Assembly: GCA_034620365.1 (NCBI GenBank)
Contig: JAQGEQ010000245.1
Span: 62,001-126,000, forward strand
Direction: 5' to 3'
Length of the DNA: 64,000 nt
From: Pegea sp. RAD2-039
Taxonomy: Eukaryota > Chordata > Thaliacea > Salpida > Salpidae
Shown here: positions 12,216-23,679 of the stretch, piece after piece
How positions within the stretch are numbered: position 1 is the first letter of the stretch
Layout: each line of letters opens with the position of its first letter
The notes under the pieces: model-generated
Seen by the model: the letters and a program-made list of their open reading frames with translations, nothing else
Database searches by the model: none
Told to the model about the DNA's origin: nothing
Made by a program: the position numbers and the translations under genes

Positions 12216-12826
12216 TTTTTCTACTATAGAAACATAAAACTCAAAAATCATTAATAAGATTGTTATAAAAACATTTTTACTTACCAAAACAATCAATTTT
12301 GCTTTAACTAATTATATTTCATGTGGTTCTCAATAATCTTATTTTAATTAGTTCTAATTACACAAGATGTATAATTTATTATTTTAACTCTTTTTAACTT
12401 CAACTGTATAGCTGAAGTATTTACATTAATTTTTAAAATTCAAATATTTTGATCATTTAATTAATTTTAAACATAAGTAAAAACGTCAAAAGTTTTTGAA
12501 GAAAAAAGCCGAATGTATGATTCCATAAATATTTAGTGATATCAAAATAATTTGCTAATTAACAAAATTATAATATTTCATGAATAAAACTCTATAAAAA
12601 TTCAAAGCAGGTAAGACCTTAAGATAAAAATATTCAGTTATTTACGCTATATTTTACGGATATAATTTATTTGATCATTAATAAAAGTTTTTTACAAGTT
12701 AAACAATCTTTTTTATTTTAGAAGAGTTAAAAACAACAAAAATTGTTGTTTCCTTTTTAGGGTATCTATGGGCGAATCGTAATATTTCAATATTTTGTTA
12801 CATTTCAAACCTGTGATTGACTTTTA

Positions 12827-13065
12827 ATGTCGAATGAAACTTTATACAATTGCCCTTATGAAAGTTGTTCGTTTATATTTCTTTAATGTTTTCAGCATTT
12901 TGATGTTCACATTTTATTTCTAATCTAATAGAGGTTACTCAACAAAAATTAGTTTATGATGGTGACGTAATTACTGAAGAACAATTTGATGATGCTAGTT
13001 TTGATGAAAGAATGTGGTTACTAATGAAAATATCTTTGGCATTAAACGTGAATTTATATGTTTAG
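12827..13065 (+). CDS. Candidate two-part gene: C2H2-like start and acidic C-terminal exon (copy 1)
   Basis: Two neighbouring open frames look coding. An ATG at 12,827 gives 19 codons with YNCPYESC, the start of a zinc finger with a C-x4-C knuckle, and HFDVH follows in the same frame after one TAA. A second frame, open from 12,904 to TAG at 13,065, carries an acidic segment (DGDVITEEQFDDASFDERMW) and a hydrophobic end (ISLALNVNLYV). AATCTAATAG ahead of the second frame is a possible 3' splice site, and TCCTTTTTAG at 12,751-12,760 another. Copy 2 keeps both frames with only a few changes. I do not recognise the protein, and the way the pieces join is unresolved. Confidence 0.4.
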
Positions 13066-13259
13066 TATCAATAGTAATTTGGTTAAATTATCATCTATTA
13101 TCTTAGAGAAGAATTGTTTACACTATTTAAATAATTTTTGTTAAATTATAAAAATATGAATCAGTTATGTAAAGATGTTAACTAAATATAAAAAAGTACA
13201 TTACAAACTTGAAGGTTTTATTTTCAATCTCACCTTGTTTACAATAGTTGAGATTTGTT

Positions 13260-13353
13260 TCAACGAATATCTTCAGCAAATAAAAAGTGCAAATTTCCAT
13301 TAGGGAGTAGTTTTAGAGTAAATTGTAGCAGGTGAATAAATAATAATAAGTAA
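13260..13353 (-). pseudogene. Frameshifted exon-like segment (copy 1 of the 44.7 kb exon)
   Basis: This is the minus-strand counterpart of 44,654-44,748 but lacks one T in the ACCTTGCTACAA stretch, so the frame that is open in copy 2 is broken here. About 70 bp of it also match the end of the exon-like segment at 59,707-59,860. It is preceded by GATATTTAG, a possible 3' splice site. The product is unknown. Confidence 0.3.
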
Positions 13354-14168
13354 CTAAATATCAAAAGCTGAAAAGTTATTGATTTGTGTTTACCATAAAG
13401 TTACAAAGAAACTAAATAAATGCTTCTGATGATTGACAAAAGTGTTTGTGATTAAGTTTATGCAATTAATTGACTAGGAAAGTTGAACATTTTGTTGTGA
13501 GTATCATTTGAAATTTTTTCACTAGCAGAAGTTTTTCCGTATTTAAAAATCTTTTTTTATCTTTGTTGATGGTAAATTTATGAACTTACAAGATAGAAAA
13601 CTAGAGTAGATATGTTTAAAGCTTTAGGAAGTAGCTGATTTTTTAAGTTTTAAAAAGAGTTTTTAAGAGATATTGCCAACCATTACTTTATATATATTGG
13701 GTTTTTTCAGTTTTGTTCACTATATTGTTCTACATTTTCGTCTAGCTTACTATATTGTTTGCATTTGAATAATTTATATCACTAAATAATTCTTAAATAC
13801 TTATGATAATTATTCATATCATAAAAAAATTTCATAAGCTTATTTCATATAGTAATTAATATAGTAATCGATAAACAATATTCTTATTTCAAAGCTGATA
13901 TTTTATACATCAATTGACTTTTTCAAACAAAAATGACATCATTACAAAATTTTAGTTTAAGAAATTTTGTTTATTATAAAAAGATTCAAATTTAAAAAGA
14001 ATAATCAACAATAAATCTGATTAAAATTTTTTGAATTGACATAGAAGAGTGGAAAATAAGTACTTTAGCTCGATGTTCAATAACAGCATAAATAGAATAA
14101 CTTCATTACAATAACAAACTAGCTATTTAATTTTTCTTGTAATTGTTAAGCAATAGATTTTCTTACTT

Positions 14169-14390
14169 ATGAAAGTTGATTCGATTCTTGAAGTGTTTAA
14201 AGAAAATAAAGATAACACAGTATCCTGGGACATTGGCATTAAAACAAATCAAGAAAAAAAACCAACAGGCTATACATATACATTAAAGATAAAACTAGTA
14301 ACCAAAGCTGCAATACGAAGTGACGCAAACATATTTATCAAGGAATTTGAAAACAAATTAAAACTTGTAGATCTAGAAATAAAAATATGA
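14169..14390 (+). CDS. 73-aa ORF, nucleotide-identical in both duplication copies
   Basis: The 73-codon frame starts MKVDSILEVFKENKDN and ends KLVDLEIKI. It is mixed charged/hydrophobic, has no signal peptide or membrane segment, and gives no family I can name. All 222 bases are identical to 45,565-45,786, although the surrounding duplicated DNA differs at a few percent of sites. This hints at selection or gene conversion. An in-frame TAG lies just upstream (CAATAG), so the first ATG is the likely start unless that TAG ends a 3' splice site. The stop overlaps the ATG of a second frame (ATGA). Confidence 0.45.
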   Translation: MKVDSILEVFKENKDNTVSWDIGIKTNQEKKPTGYTYTLKIKLVTKAAIRSDANIFIKEFENKLKLVDLEIKI

Positions 14391-14569
14391 AGAATGTGGA
14401 AAATGTGGAAAATGAATATCAAAATCTTCTAGTTGTGGTTGGTGCATTAGGAATAACATCAAATGAGTACAAAAATTTAATTCAAGAAGTTCATTGAAAT
14501 ATTAACCAGGACGATTCGAAGAGCCTAAAAGAAAAAAAGATAAATATCTTGCTAACAGAGCACATATAA
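14387..14569 (+). CDS. Overlapping downstream frame, 36 codons then one TGA and 23 more
   Basis: The ATG overlaps the stop of the 73-codon frame. The frame encodes MKNVENVENEYQNLLVVVG and ends IQEVH at TGA 14,495-14,497. The same frame then stays open through DDSKSLKEKK to TAA at 14,569. Relative to copy 2 it has an extra 9 bp, an in-frame repeat of NVE, so the frame is preserved. Together with the upstream frame it may be one gene broken by a frameshift and a stop before the duplication, a pair of short ORFs, or exons of one gene. No function is recognised. Confidence 0.35.
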
Positions 14570-15025
14570 CATAAACTTTTGATGAATAGTTGAATTTGGA
14601 ACTTTTCCTAATTTTTTTGTTCACTTGTTGCTTACTTTTACTGTATGACATCATTTGTTACACTTGGCATTGTAACTTTACCTATTAAATATTGCTAAAG
14701 TAAATTTCACTTGTTGATTTTTGATGCTATCTTTAAGAATTGTTACTGACACGATACCTTATTAAACTTAAATAGCTGCGTCTGCAAAAAACAAGAGAAA
14801 TTTCAATATAGAAGAATAATTAATTAATATAATTTACATTTTAAACATCATTCATTTTATTATCAAATTAAAACTTAAGTTAAAACAATTAGAAAATTAG
14901 CACTTTGATAGCAAAGAAAAGTTCACAAATCACGAACATACAAGAAGACTCTTATCAATCGATTTTTGATATTTAAAATTAAAAGCAACTTGATTCTTTT
15001 CAGTTTTTTTCCTTCCTTAAAATTA

Positions 15026-15529
15026 CTAAGATTCGAAAACGTCTGAATCATCAAAAGATTCATCTAACCCCCCATTTTCTTCTTCTGAATATAAAAATCT
15101 TCCTTTTACAATTTTCTTTTCATTCTCATCAGTATGATTATCAACTCTATCATTAAATTCTTTCTTTTTTTCATATTTTCTGTCATATGATTTTTCACAT
15201 TTTCTAGTTGTAATTGTATCACTACTCACAGCAACATCTGAATGAAGTTGATTCATTTAAAGTATGTTGTCTTTAATAGCTGAGTTATGAAAATCTTTTC
15301 GAAGACGTTTTCGAAGGATTATCAGAATCAAGGAAAAAAGAAAAAGTATTAAAATGGATAGAGCAAGAATCAAATAAAATTCGAGATCTGACATTTCAAA
15401 GCTTTTCTTTCATCCAACAGTTTCTGATCTCAATAAATTTGATGGTAGTCTGTCAATTGTAGTTCTTTCTGAAGTTTATCTAATCAAAACAGCTGTGAGG
15501 AACTTGAAATGAGACAATGTTGTCAGCTG
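15026..15529 (-). pseudogene. Second single-pass receptor-like gene, decayed (copy 1)
   Basis: One minus-strand frame runs from 15,529 to TAG at 15,026, broken by three stops. It encodes an outer segment (LSHFKFLTAVLIR, later RTTIDRLPSNLLRSE), a transmembrane helix (ILALSILILFLFSLILIIL), a basic stop-transfer RKRLRK, and a charged tail ending ESFDDSDVFES. The stops are TAA 15,476-15,478, TGA 15,410-15,412 and TAA 15,257-15,259. The TGA is shared with copy 2; the two TAA are private. A possible splice acceptor (GAAATGTCAG) just before the membrane segment could remove the first two stops, but not the third. It lies about 0.7 kb downstream of the C-type-lectin-like exon and has a similar layout, so it may be a decayed paralogue or alternative 3' exon. 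Confidence 0.5.
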
Positions 15530-16230
15530 AAGTCTTATAAAATTTTAAATTATATGATCATTGCAAAAGTAGCATTCATTGGAATTTAAACTGATTTCAA
15601 GAAGTTAAACAACTTTTTGGCAGTTTGTAATGATTACAAAGAAAAAAGTTTAATTTTGTAGTTACTATAATGCTCTAACCTTAACTTCACAATATCGTAT
15701 TTAAAACAAATAGAAAATAGTTTTCCCCAATATTTTAGAAAAGAACTAAACTCAGCATTAATATTGTGAAAATTCAGATTTCATATCAACTTTAAAAAAT
15801 AACTTTATTATTTCAAAAACGAAATTGGTTGCAAACTAAACATCTCACTAAACAATTAAGCCAAATTTTAGAGTTTGAACTGTTTGCTTGACAAAAATAT
15901 AAAATATATGTTGACAAGTTTTCAATGTTTTTCATAAAGTCAGTTTTTCGCTTCAAAAAAAAATAATAACTTTGCATGGGTCCAAGCATTTTGAACATCA
16001 CTTTTAAGAAAATGTATCAATTTTTCAACCCAAGTAGCTTCCAACTAGCTCTTTATAGAAATCAATTTTATTTGCCTTAAAAATCTATTAGATTACAAAA
16101 TGCATTTAAACAAATAGAATAATACAAATGTTGCACAATTTTTAAAACTTGTTAAAAACAGTTCATACAGCTACAAAAACGTAATAAGGTAATGAATAAG
16201 AAAAGTTTTCGTAATTCTTCTGTTTTCTTT

Positions 16231-16888
16231 TTAAAAATCATCGCTAAGCTTCAAAGTCTCTGCCATCTCAATAGACTCATCTTCTACTCCTTCAGAGTTT
16301 AAGTTTGCTTTTTTAATGGTTAGGTTGGAGTCTTCAGTTGTTCTTGTAGTCTTTTGATTTACTGGTTGTTTTACACAACTGAACCAATTTTTAAGCCATC
16401 TACTTGAAGTAAAGTATATGATTAAAAGTATCACCAATATTACAACAGCTACAATCATTGCCAAAAGTAAGATGTAATTATCTGAATTATTTCCGTCTGA
16501 ACATTCTTCAAGAATACTGCATAGTTTATTTACGTGTTTATCAACAGCAAAACTATAAAGTCGATTATTGTCCATGTTCAAATAAGCAACACTACCATCC
16601 AATTGACAATTTGGTCTAAATCTTTCATTAAATAGTTGGTCATGTTCTTCAGGTACATAAGCTTCACCATTAGACCATACACATTTGCCATTAATGAAAT
16701 TTAATCCAACTTGCCACCATCTGCTTATAGAATCTTCCATATCATGAAACTCAGCTACTAAAATTGAAGTCTGGTTAATTTTCTCTCTAGTGTTGAGAGG
16801 TGACAAAACTAATCCAAAATATTCACAATTATCAAGCCATTCAAGCATGACAGAAGGTTTTACATCTAAAGATTTCATTTTCATTTTT
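16231..16888 (-). CDS. C-type-lectin-like single-pass membrane protein, terminal exon (copy 1)
   Basis: A 217-codon frame on the minus strand. Residues ~15-128 resemble a C-type-lectin-like domain: EWLDNCEYFGLVL fits the first helix with its cysteine, WWQVGL at 56-61 fits the WIGL motif, VWSNGE at 69-74 fits the following W-x-G strand, and C93, C122 and C128 fit the conserved disulfides. The usual EPN/QPD and WND sugar-binding residues are not evident, so binding of calcium or sugar is doubtful. N37-Q-T is a glycosylation site. Residues 137-159 form a transmembrane helix; the tail (160-217) is polar with acidic stretches. Upstream TTCATTGCTAG is a good 3' splice site, so the exon starts at 16,888 and the signal peptide lies in an unseen 5' exon. 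Confidence 0.65.
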
Positions 16889-18208
16889 CTAGCAATGAAA
16901 AAATAATAATAATTAGAAGCATCAAAACTTTGAAAGTTGCATAAGCCTTCAAGTGTTTAAATATTTATATTACTGCTTAATAAGGCTTCATTGAAGTCAA
17001 AAAACATACATTAACCAGTCTAAAATAAACAATATTCTTTTACATATAATAGTAGTTGTTGAAAGTTCAACACCAAATGTTAGTGAGCATTTAAACATGA
17101 AATAAGATTTATAAAAACAACAGTGTCAAACAAAACACTTTTGAAATTCCAAAGTCCATTTTTTGTAAATTTAAAGAAAAATCTTGAAATATTGTTGCTG
17201 GTTAATAATCAAGAAAATATATTTTCGAATTATAGAACATGACTTGTGTGATTAATTTTGCTTAGTTTTTACAAAGTCATTTAAAATCTTTCTGAAGTGA
17301 TTTTGCAAGCAAAGAGTTGTATAAAATATTATCATTTCTCTAAGCAACTATTGACAAGAGCTTAAACAAGAAATTCAACAACAAAAATTGAATGCTATGT
17401 AAAAAGTTTATAAAAGCATTTAGTTATTTCATTGTTTATATTTTTGAATCAACAGAAAAGAAGAAAGAAAGTAACCTTAATCAAACACCAAATGAATAAA
17501 TTGTTTTTCCTTCAATAAGTTTTGTAATGAGGAAATATCGAACCCATGTTTGTTAAAAACACTGACCACAATAATTAGCAGCTCAAGGTTCAGCTCACAA
17601 AGTCTGAAATGAATTTTATAATGCTCTCAATAATTGGCAGCTAAGATAATGCGACAGATTATGACTTGATGAATAATTTTTAAAATGAAATTCTAATAAT
17701 TCAGGTATTTGATAAATGTTTTTGGGACTTTGTAGTACAACTAATGTGTCTATTGAAAATTTAAAAATGTTGTTATTAAAATAATTCAGTATAATTTTTT
17801 TAAGTTAGGTTAAATACTTGTTGTTGGATTTATCAAACTAATTTCTGACAAAAATTTAAATTGAAATCAGAATTTATAAATCCAGGTATTGAAGATTTTT
17901 ACATCTATAGACCTACAAAATTTAGCTTCTGAAGTTTATAGTCAATTAAACTTTAATTTGATTTTTAGGTAATTAAAATTGAAATTAATAAAGATAATTT
18001 TAAAAAGTTGTGTAATCACTAATAACTTGTTTGTCAGTTTTTGTATTCATTTAGGTTTAAGCTGAAATTTATTTTATTCTGAGACCACGATTTAAAAGGA
18101 AATACTAACAATTTTGTAAGATAAGCTAAATCTTTCTGGATATAAACAGATTGGAGTAGAATATATGGATGAATTGTAAGAAAACCAATAAATCAAACAT
18201 TGAAAAAG

Positions 18209-18317
18209 TCATGCTGTATCCAGGATTCGAATTTAGGCTGCCGTGATCACAGCACTTAGTAACTGTCATCGACTTCTGGGTTATGAGCCCAGCACGCTTC
18301 CGCTGCGCCACTCTGCT
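18209..18317 (-). pseudogene. Truncated initiator tRNA-Met fused to the tRNA-like tail (copy 1)
   Basis: From 18,317 downward the acceptor 5' strand, D-arm (with the usual GCAGCGGAAGC) and anticodon arm with CAT are intact. At GTCGATG the sequence jumps straight to the tail ACAGTTACTAAGTGC. Compared with copy 2, about 68 bp are missing between a GATG and an AATG, removing the T-arm and the acceptor 3' strand. The tail supplies a T-loop-like AATTCGAATCC but no matching acceptor. Confidence 0.7.
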
Positions 18318-18494
18318 GAAAGCAAAATTTATACTAGCTGATTATAAAACTAGAACTATTTATAAAACTACTTTACTTAAAATTATGTAGCTTCGGAACG
18401 AGAAACTTGAGTCGGCGACAAAATCAAAAGTCACATTTTCGGCGTCAATTTAAATATTGTTTTGGGGTTTTTTGAAAACTATTTCATTTCCAAG

Positions 18495-18854
18495 TTATGT
18501 AACTTTATAATTCTTACTATGCCAGTAAACTATATTTATCAATATTAGAGTTATCAATGAAATTAGTTTGAAATTATTAAGATTAGTTATGATGAAATTT
18601 ATCACTGCTTTAATAGTTTCAAAAATAATGACTTCATCACAATATTTAAGAGGAGTTTTAATGACCTCGATACAAATGACGTCACTCAAGCCTATTATTA
18701 TAGTTGTTATTATTAAAAATGTTATTAAGTATAATATCCTCATTGGTTTTTGTCTTCTAATAAAATGATGATGATATACTAATCTGATAAATAGCATTAT
18801 CAATAATAGCAAATATCAGATAAGCATAAGTTGTTTCAACTTTATCACGAACAT
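18495..18854 (-). CDS. Multi-pass membrane fragment, 7TM-receptor-like (copy 1)
   Basis: The open minus-strand frame has three hydrophobic helices: TTYAYLILLLLIMLFIRLVY, then a short basic loop HFIRRQKP, then RILYLITFLIITTIIIGL, an outer loop with PLKYCDE, then INFIITNLNNFKLISLITLI. The order and the short basic loop recall TM5-TM6-TM7 of rhodopsin-like receptors, but the proline of TM6 and the NPxxY of TM7 are missing. No ATG opens the frame, so it would be a 3' exon or a relic. Copy 2 has a one-base deletion near the end and stops earlier. It could be unrelated hydrophobic coding DNA. Confidence 0.35.
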
Positions 18855-19049
18855 TTTATGCTAGAAACGCCTTTTCAAGTACTTGTATAAAAATTTATCG
18901 GTAGAATTTTAAAATAAGAAATGAAAATTAGGATCAGATGAAACCTTTCATCTTTTAAAGCAATTTTTACCTTGTCAATTTATTAATAGTCAGGCTAAAG
19001 TTGACATCAACCAATTACTTGCAGTTTGACCCAATTTTAATACAATTTT

Positions 19050-20340
19050 TTTTATTAGACTTTAAATTAAAAATTTTGTAAAATATAATTGCATTTTTCT
19101 ATCTAGTTTTTCAGTCAAAAGATGTCGCTAGAGCTGTTTGATTCTCATTTTTGATAAAATTATAAATGCTGTATCCTTAGATCTGTTAGACAAATAGTGT
19201 TATTCAATGACTTTGACCTTACAAAACATTCTATTACTTTTTTCAATAACACTTGTATTGAGATTTGTAATTAAAAATTAATAGTCGGTTACAAAAAATT
19301 GACTCAACTTAGTGATTTCAAACTTACAAATCATACCTTAAAAAATATCGAAAAATAGTTTTAATAAAAATTAGAAAAATCTCAAATAAGTTAATCAAAA
19401 TTAGCAACAGCAATTTGTTTTTATCTTTTTTTTCGACACACAAAATTTTTCTTCTTATTATAAATAGTTCAAATTTATGAAATGAATAATAATTTTCGAA
19501 AAATATATTTTTCTCCGGACAAATACTAGATGAAGGAACGTTTTTATAATGAAAAATATTCCTTAATTTCAGAAACCATAAAAATTTGTTGTAAATTTTT
19601 GACATCGACTATATGTCGATAGATAAATCCAAATATAAGAATTAATTCGAACAAACTTTCAAATTTAAAACTGCTTGAATGTTTTAATCAAAAAATTAGA
19701 TTTCGTGAATTATAATTTGTCATCAAAGATTTGTCGATCTTATAGTTTTTGAATTTTAAAGAAATTGTTATTTGTCATTGTATTCAACAGGATGGTGATT
19801 TGAATTAATAAAAGCTACAAGAATTACTACCTAAAAATATATTTTCTATTTGTTTTTTAGAGAAGATCAATAGAATTAGTGGGTAGTAAAAAAGTCAATA
19901 AACAAAGTAACTGTAAGTAGTAAGTTTAATAAAACTTTATTTCTAGTTTATATTACTTTTTATATTTTTATATCATTTCAAATTACCCAGCAATTCATGA
20001 AAAATGAATTTGAAAATATTTGTTAAAATCTGACAAACTCAATTGAATTTTAAGCATAATTTTGAAATTTGAATTTAGTTAAAACTTATTTCATTACTCA
20101 ATAACACTTCAATTTATAGTGACGTAATCGAACAACCACAATTTTTTCATAATTCAAAAACTATAATATCGACAAATATCTGATGTCAAATTGATCATCA
20201 CGTCAATTAATTATTTCAATTGAAACATTCAAATAGTTATAGTTTTTAAGTTTGCTTTTTTTGTTAGTTGTATTTGTCGGATTATTCTATCGACAAATGG
20301 TCGATTTAAAAAATTAAGTTTCTTTTAAATTCCTCTATAA
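19050..20340. repeat. Fold-back repeat with two TCGAC palindromes
   Basis: Forward modules (a TCAGTCAAAAGATGTCGC block near 19,112, CTCCGGACAAATACTAGATG at 19,512, the CATCGACTATATGTCGAT palindrome near 19,604) face a reversed palindrome (CTATCGACAAATGGTCGAT near 20,288). The far end is cut off by the direct repeat that starts near 20,290. The 93-codon frame at 19,324-19,605 lies inside this and is chance. Confidence 0.55.
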
Positions 20341-21272
20341 TAAAGGTTAATTATTTTTATGTGACTTTCAATGTTAAATAGGTTCTTAAGTAATTTTTAG
20401 TTATCTTTGACAAGTCGTTAATTGATGCTTATTTTAAGTAATTCTTCGATCCTGTAATTTAACTCACTAATATTTTTAAATTCATTTTTTAAATTGCAGG
20501 ATAGCTTGAATGGATTTAAAAATATATACAAATAAATCTATAATTCAAGCATATAATTCAACATTTATATTCTGGTGCTAATTCCTTTATTAAAATGTAA
20601 TATCATTTCTAATAAATGTTTAGTGTGTTCTAAGCTAACAAACCTTTGGTTATGCTAGCTAAGAAAACTTTCTAATAGTAAAACTAATATAAACTTTTAA
20701 TTCACTAACTTCATAGTAAATAAAGTATTATATCATTAGAAGCTGTTTTTTCAGGAGAAGAAATTATTTGAATGATTACCAAACTAGTAAAGTATCAATT
20801 TATGCCTTTGGTATGCATTTGGAAAAGGTTTGCTAATTCAGAATCTGCTTTTTTTGTATTTAGATTTAGGTAGATTATTGAATAAAATCGTTCAAAAACT
20901 TTTCACAAAATCCAAACTGTAGATGGCATGCCTGAGAAAGTTGAATCTCAATGTACAGCTTCGAAACTCTTTAAAAAGAACTCTACGGTGACACTTGTTC
21001 CAGAATTAAATAAAGTTTTTTTGATGATCAACATTTGTTAAACAAAGTTTTATTAAAAGTCATAACTATATCGAATAGTCAAATTATTGAAAATTAATTA
21101 TTAATATTTTGTGGTAAAAATATTTAAACTGATAAGCGTTTTGTGAAAGTTGAAATGAATATCTTTCTGTCTGCTTGTAAGAATTAACATTTTGTAAAAA
21201 CATTTTGTTAAAAAATTTGGAATAAGATTAAAAAACTAACTTACTATATGGTTTAAAAGAAAACCCAAATAA
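20290..21272. repeat. ~980 bp direct repeat, first copy
   Basis: Same-direction match to 23,680-24,656: TGTGACTTTCAATGTT, TTTGACAAGTCGTT, the TATGCCTTTGGTATGCATTT block, AACTGTAGATGGCATGCCTG and TTTCTGTCTGCTTGTAAGAA. The first ~200 bp also form the right edge of the segmental duplication at 51.8-51.96 kb. No credible coding frame. Confidence 0.75.
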
Positions 21273-23679
21273 CATACTCTTCTGCATTTTATTATGTAAA
21301 CTATTAGAAAAAACACCAGGCGAGTAAAAGCTTTACAAAAAAAGTAGTACTGAACTTACTGTATAAAAATCACTTAAGAACCTTTAAGGCATTTAAGCTC
21401 ACTATATTTAATATAAATGATAAAAATGCTTTTAATGTATAAATTTTTTACAACAAGAATGCTAATAAGTTGAAAATTTTGTAGAAAAATTTCAAACTTT
21501 AAATCTTGACTTATACTGATTAAAGAAAAAAGTCATTTGAGATTTTTCTTTCTGGGTTTTTTTCTACTTTTCATTTACTGTAATGATTAATATAACAATT
21601 AATTTGTCTTTTGGATAAAATTTGTAGTTTACTTTTTAACCTAAGTAGTTTTTAGAAATTGATAAAGTTTAATTAATGAAATATATTAAAATTAAGCAAA
21701 AGTGATTGTTTTGTGTAAGTAAAAATGTTTTGATAAAAATAATAAAAATCTAATTAATGATTTCTGTGTTTTATGTTTCTATAGTCGAAAAAGTTGACGC
21801 TAGACGTCGCTAAAGATAAATAAGTTTGCATTGCTTCAGGCTATGTTTTGTAAGTGTTATTTGATAACTTGACTTTTTAGGATTACTTTCAAACTTTATG
21901 GAAATTATGAATAATTATGTTTAAATTGAAAACAAAACTGCCTTAACAAGTAGCTTTTCATATCAAACAAAATTAAAATTTTAAAGAATTATTTTTTTAA
22001 TTTTAAATATAAAGTAAATTAAAACTTTTTAACATACATTTTTATGTAATAAAAAACTATCAAACTATCTACTATTTCACTTTGGCAGATGCTGCCAATT
22101 AAAAACGTTTTTAATTTTCATTGCATTTGAGTTAATTTAAAAATATAAAGGAAAAATTTCGATAAAAATTAAAAAAATCTTAAATAAGGTAATCACAATT
22201 AGTAAAAGCAATTTGTTTTAATAAGTTTTTCTATTGTCAACATACAAAATTATTCTCATGATTATAATTATTTCAAATTTATGAAATGAATAATAATTTT
22301 TGAAAAATATTTTTTTCCGGACAAATACTAGATGAAACAAACGTTTTTATAATGAAAATTATTCCTCGGTTTCACAACATTCACTTGTCAAAATTGTTGA
22401 AATTTTTGATATCGACCATTGTCGATAGATTAATCGAAAATTAAAAATTAATTCGAACAAACTTTCAAATTTAAAACTGTTTGGATGTTTCAATTAATAA
22501 ATTAGATTTCGTGAATTACAATTTGACATCAAATATTTGTTTGTAGAAAAAATAATAATGGAGATTTGAAGAGATTGTTTTTTGTCGTTGTATTCAACAG
22601 GAGAGTGATTCAATTAACAAACACTTACAATAATTACTAACTAAAATTATTTTTTTAATTTGTTTTTTTAAAGAAAATGAGTAAAATTAGTGGGTAGCAA
22701 TATAGTCAATATATAAAATTATTAAATTAGCAATAATTAGTTATAGAATAATTATTTTTAAATTTTATGCTTATAATTTTAATTTTTAACTTTTTCAAAT
22801 TATTAAGCGATTAATGAAAAAACTTAATATTAATAGAAATTAAAAATATTTTTTTTTGTTTAATTTTTCAATCTTCTTTCATAAGATATCTTTATAGCAG
22901 TTTTATCTTTATATTTTAAGAAATTATGAATTCTTGTACTCTTATGTCTACTAAACAAATAGTGTTGCTCAGTGACTTTAGGATTCCAGTACGTTCTTTT
23001 TTAATATTTATATCAATTTTATTAAAATTCAAACAAATAAAAACTAATTGTAATAATTTTACTTTAAGAAAATTCTTGGAAAGTTTAAAACTAATTTTAA
23101 TTATGCACTAAGTAATAGAAAAAAGTTTATAAATTATGTTGAAAATTATTGTATGTATATAAATCATTTAATCATTTAAATTCCATAAAGTAAATAAAAA
23201 CGTTAATTTTTTGTAAACTCAATCCAAGTAAATTTTGTGTAAAATTCTGTAATTTCTATTTAGAATTTTATATTTATTGATCATACAAAACTTCCTTTTT
23301 GAGAATTCATACAAAGTTTTTTGATACTCATACAATTAATTCAATATAAAAAGGTATTTATAATAGTGTTAGTTTTAAATCATTTTAAATTTTAAAACTG
23401 AAATGTATTATGTAATAAGAAGTAGGAAATATTTTTTTTATAAGATTAATATCAAAATAAAAAAAAATGTCACACATTTGTAAAAAATCAAAGATTTAAA
23501 TATAAATCTAGAATTTAAATCTTTTCTAGACAAATACAAGATGAAAATCTATTATTATATCGAGAAGTGTTTCCTAACTTTCATGGCTAGATCAGAAACA
23601 GATTTCTATTTTTTTAATCGAATATGTGTCTATAAATTAGTGTGATAATTGTAATTAATTCTTAAACGTTGGTGGTTTG
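21273..23679. repeat. Mixed fold-back repeat DNA, no gene
   Basis: It holds one hairpin motif at 21,793-21,810 (+), a CCGGACAAATACTAGATG module near 22,317 with its palindrome near 22,412, a block with TAGTGGGTAGCAATATAGTC near 22,688, a fragment with AATAGTGTTGCTCAGTGAC near 22,958, and a further CTAGACAAATACAAGATG near 23,525. The 61-codon frame at 22,926-23,111 falls in the repeat. Confidence 0.5.

Larger units (their letters stand above)
10836..20544. repeat. Segmental duplication, copy 1 (~9.7 kb)
   Basis: The stretch is collinear and near-identical with 42,228-51,963, offset about 31.4 kb in the same orientation. Differences are scattered substitutions and short indels, a few per hundred bases by eye. 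The left edge lies inside a fold-back repeat. The right edge is sharp: both copies share CAAATAAATCTATAAT, then diverge (TCAAGC against CTTTAA). It carries the receptor, tRNA, 7TM-like and 73-codon frames annotated separately. Stretches between these (13.4-14.1, 16.9-18.2 and 18.9-20.5 kb) hold no gene I can support, apart from one possible exon on the minus strand at 17,489-17,603 (about 38 codons after ATTTCAG). Confidence 0.9.

Noticed and set aside
15813..16001. 62-codon minus-strand frame (MMFKMLGPMQSYYFFLKRKT) kept in both duplication copies
   Set aside because: Differences cluster and change amino acids; no splice site, motif or higher GC. More likely the untranslated or spacer region of the receptor gene.
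18568..18768. 66-codon plus-strand ORF
   Set aside because: Antisense shadow of the 7TM-like minus-strand frame.
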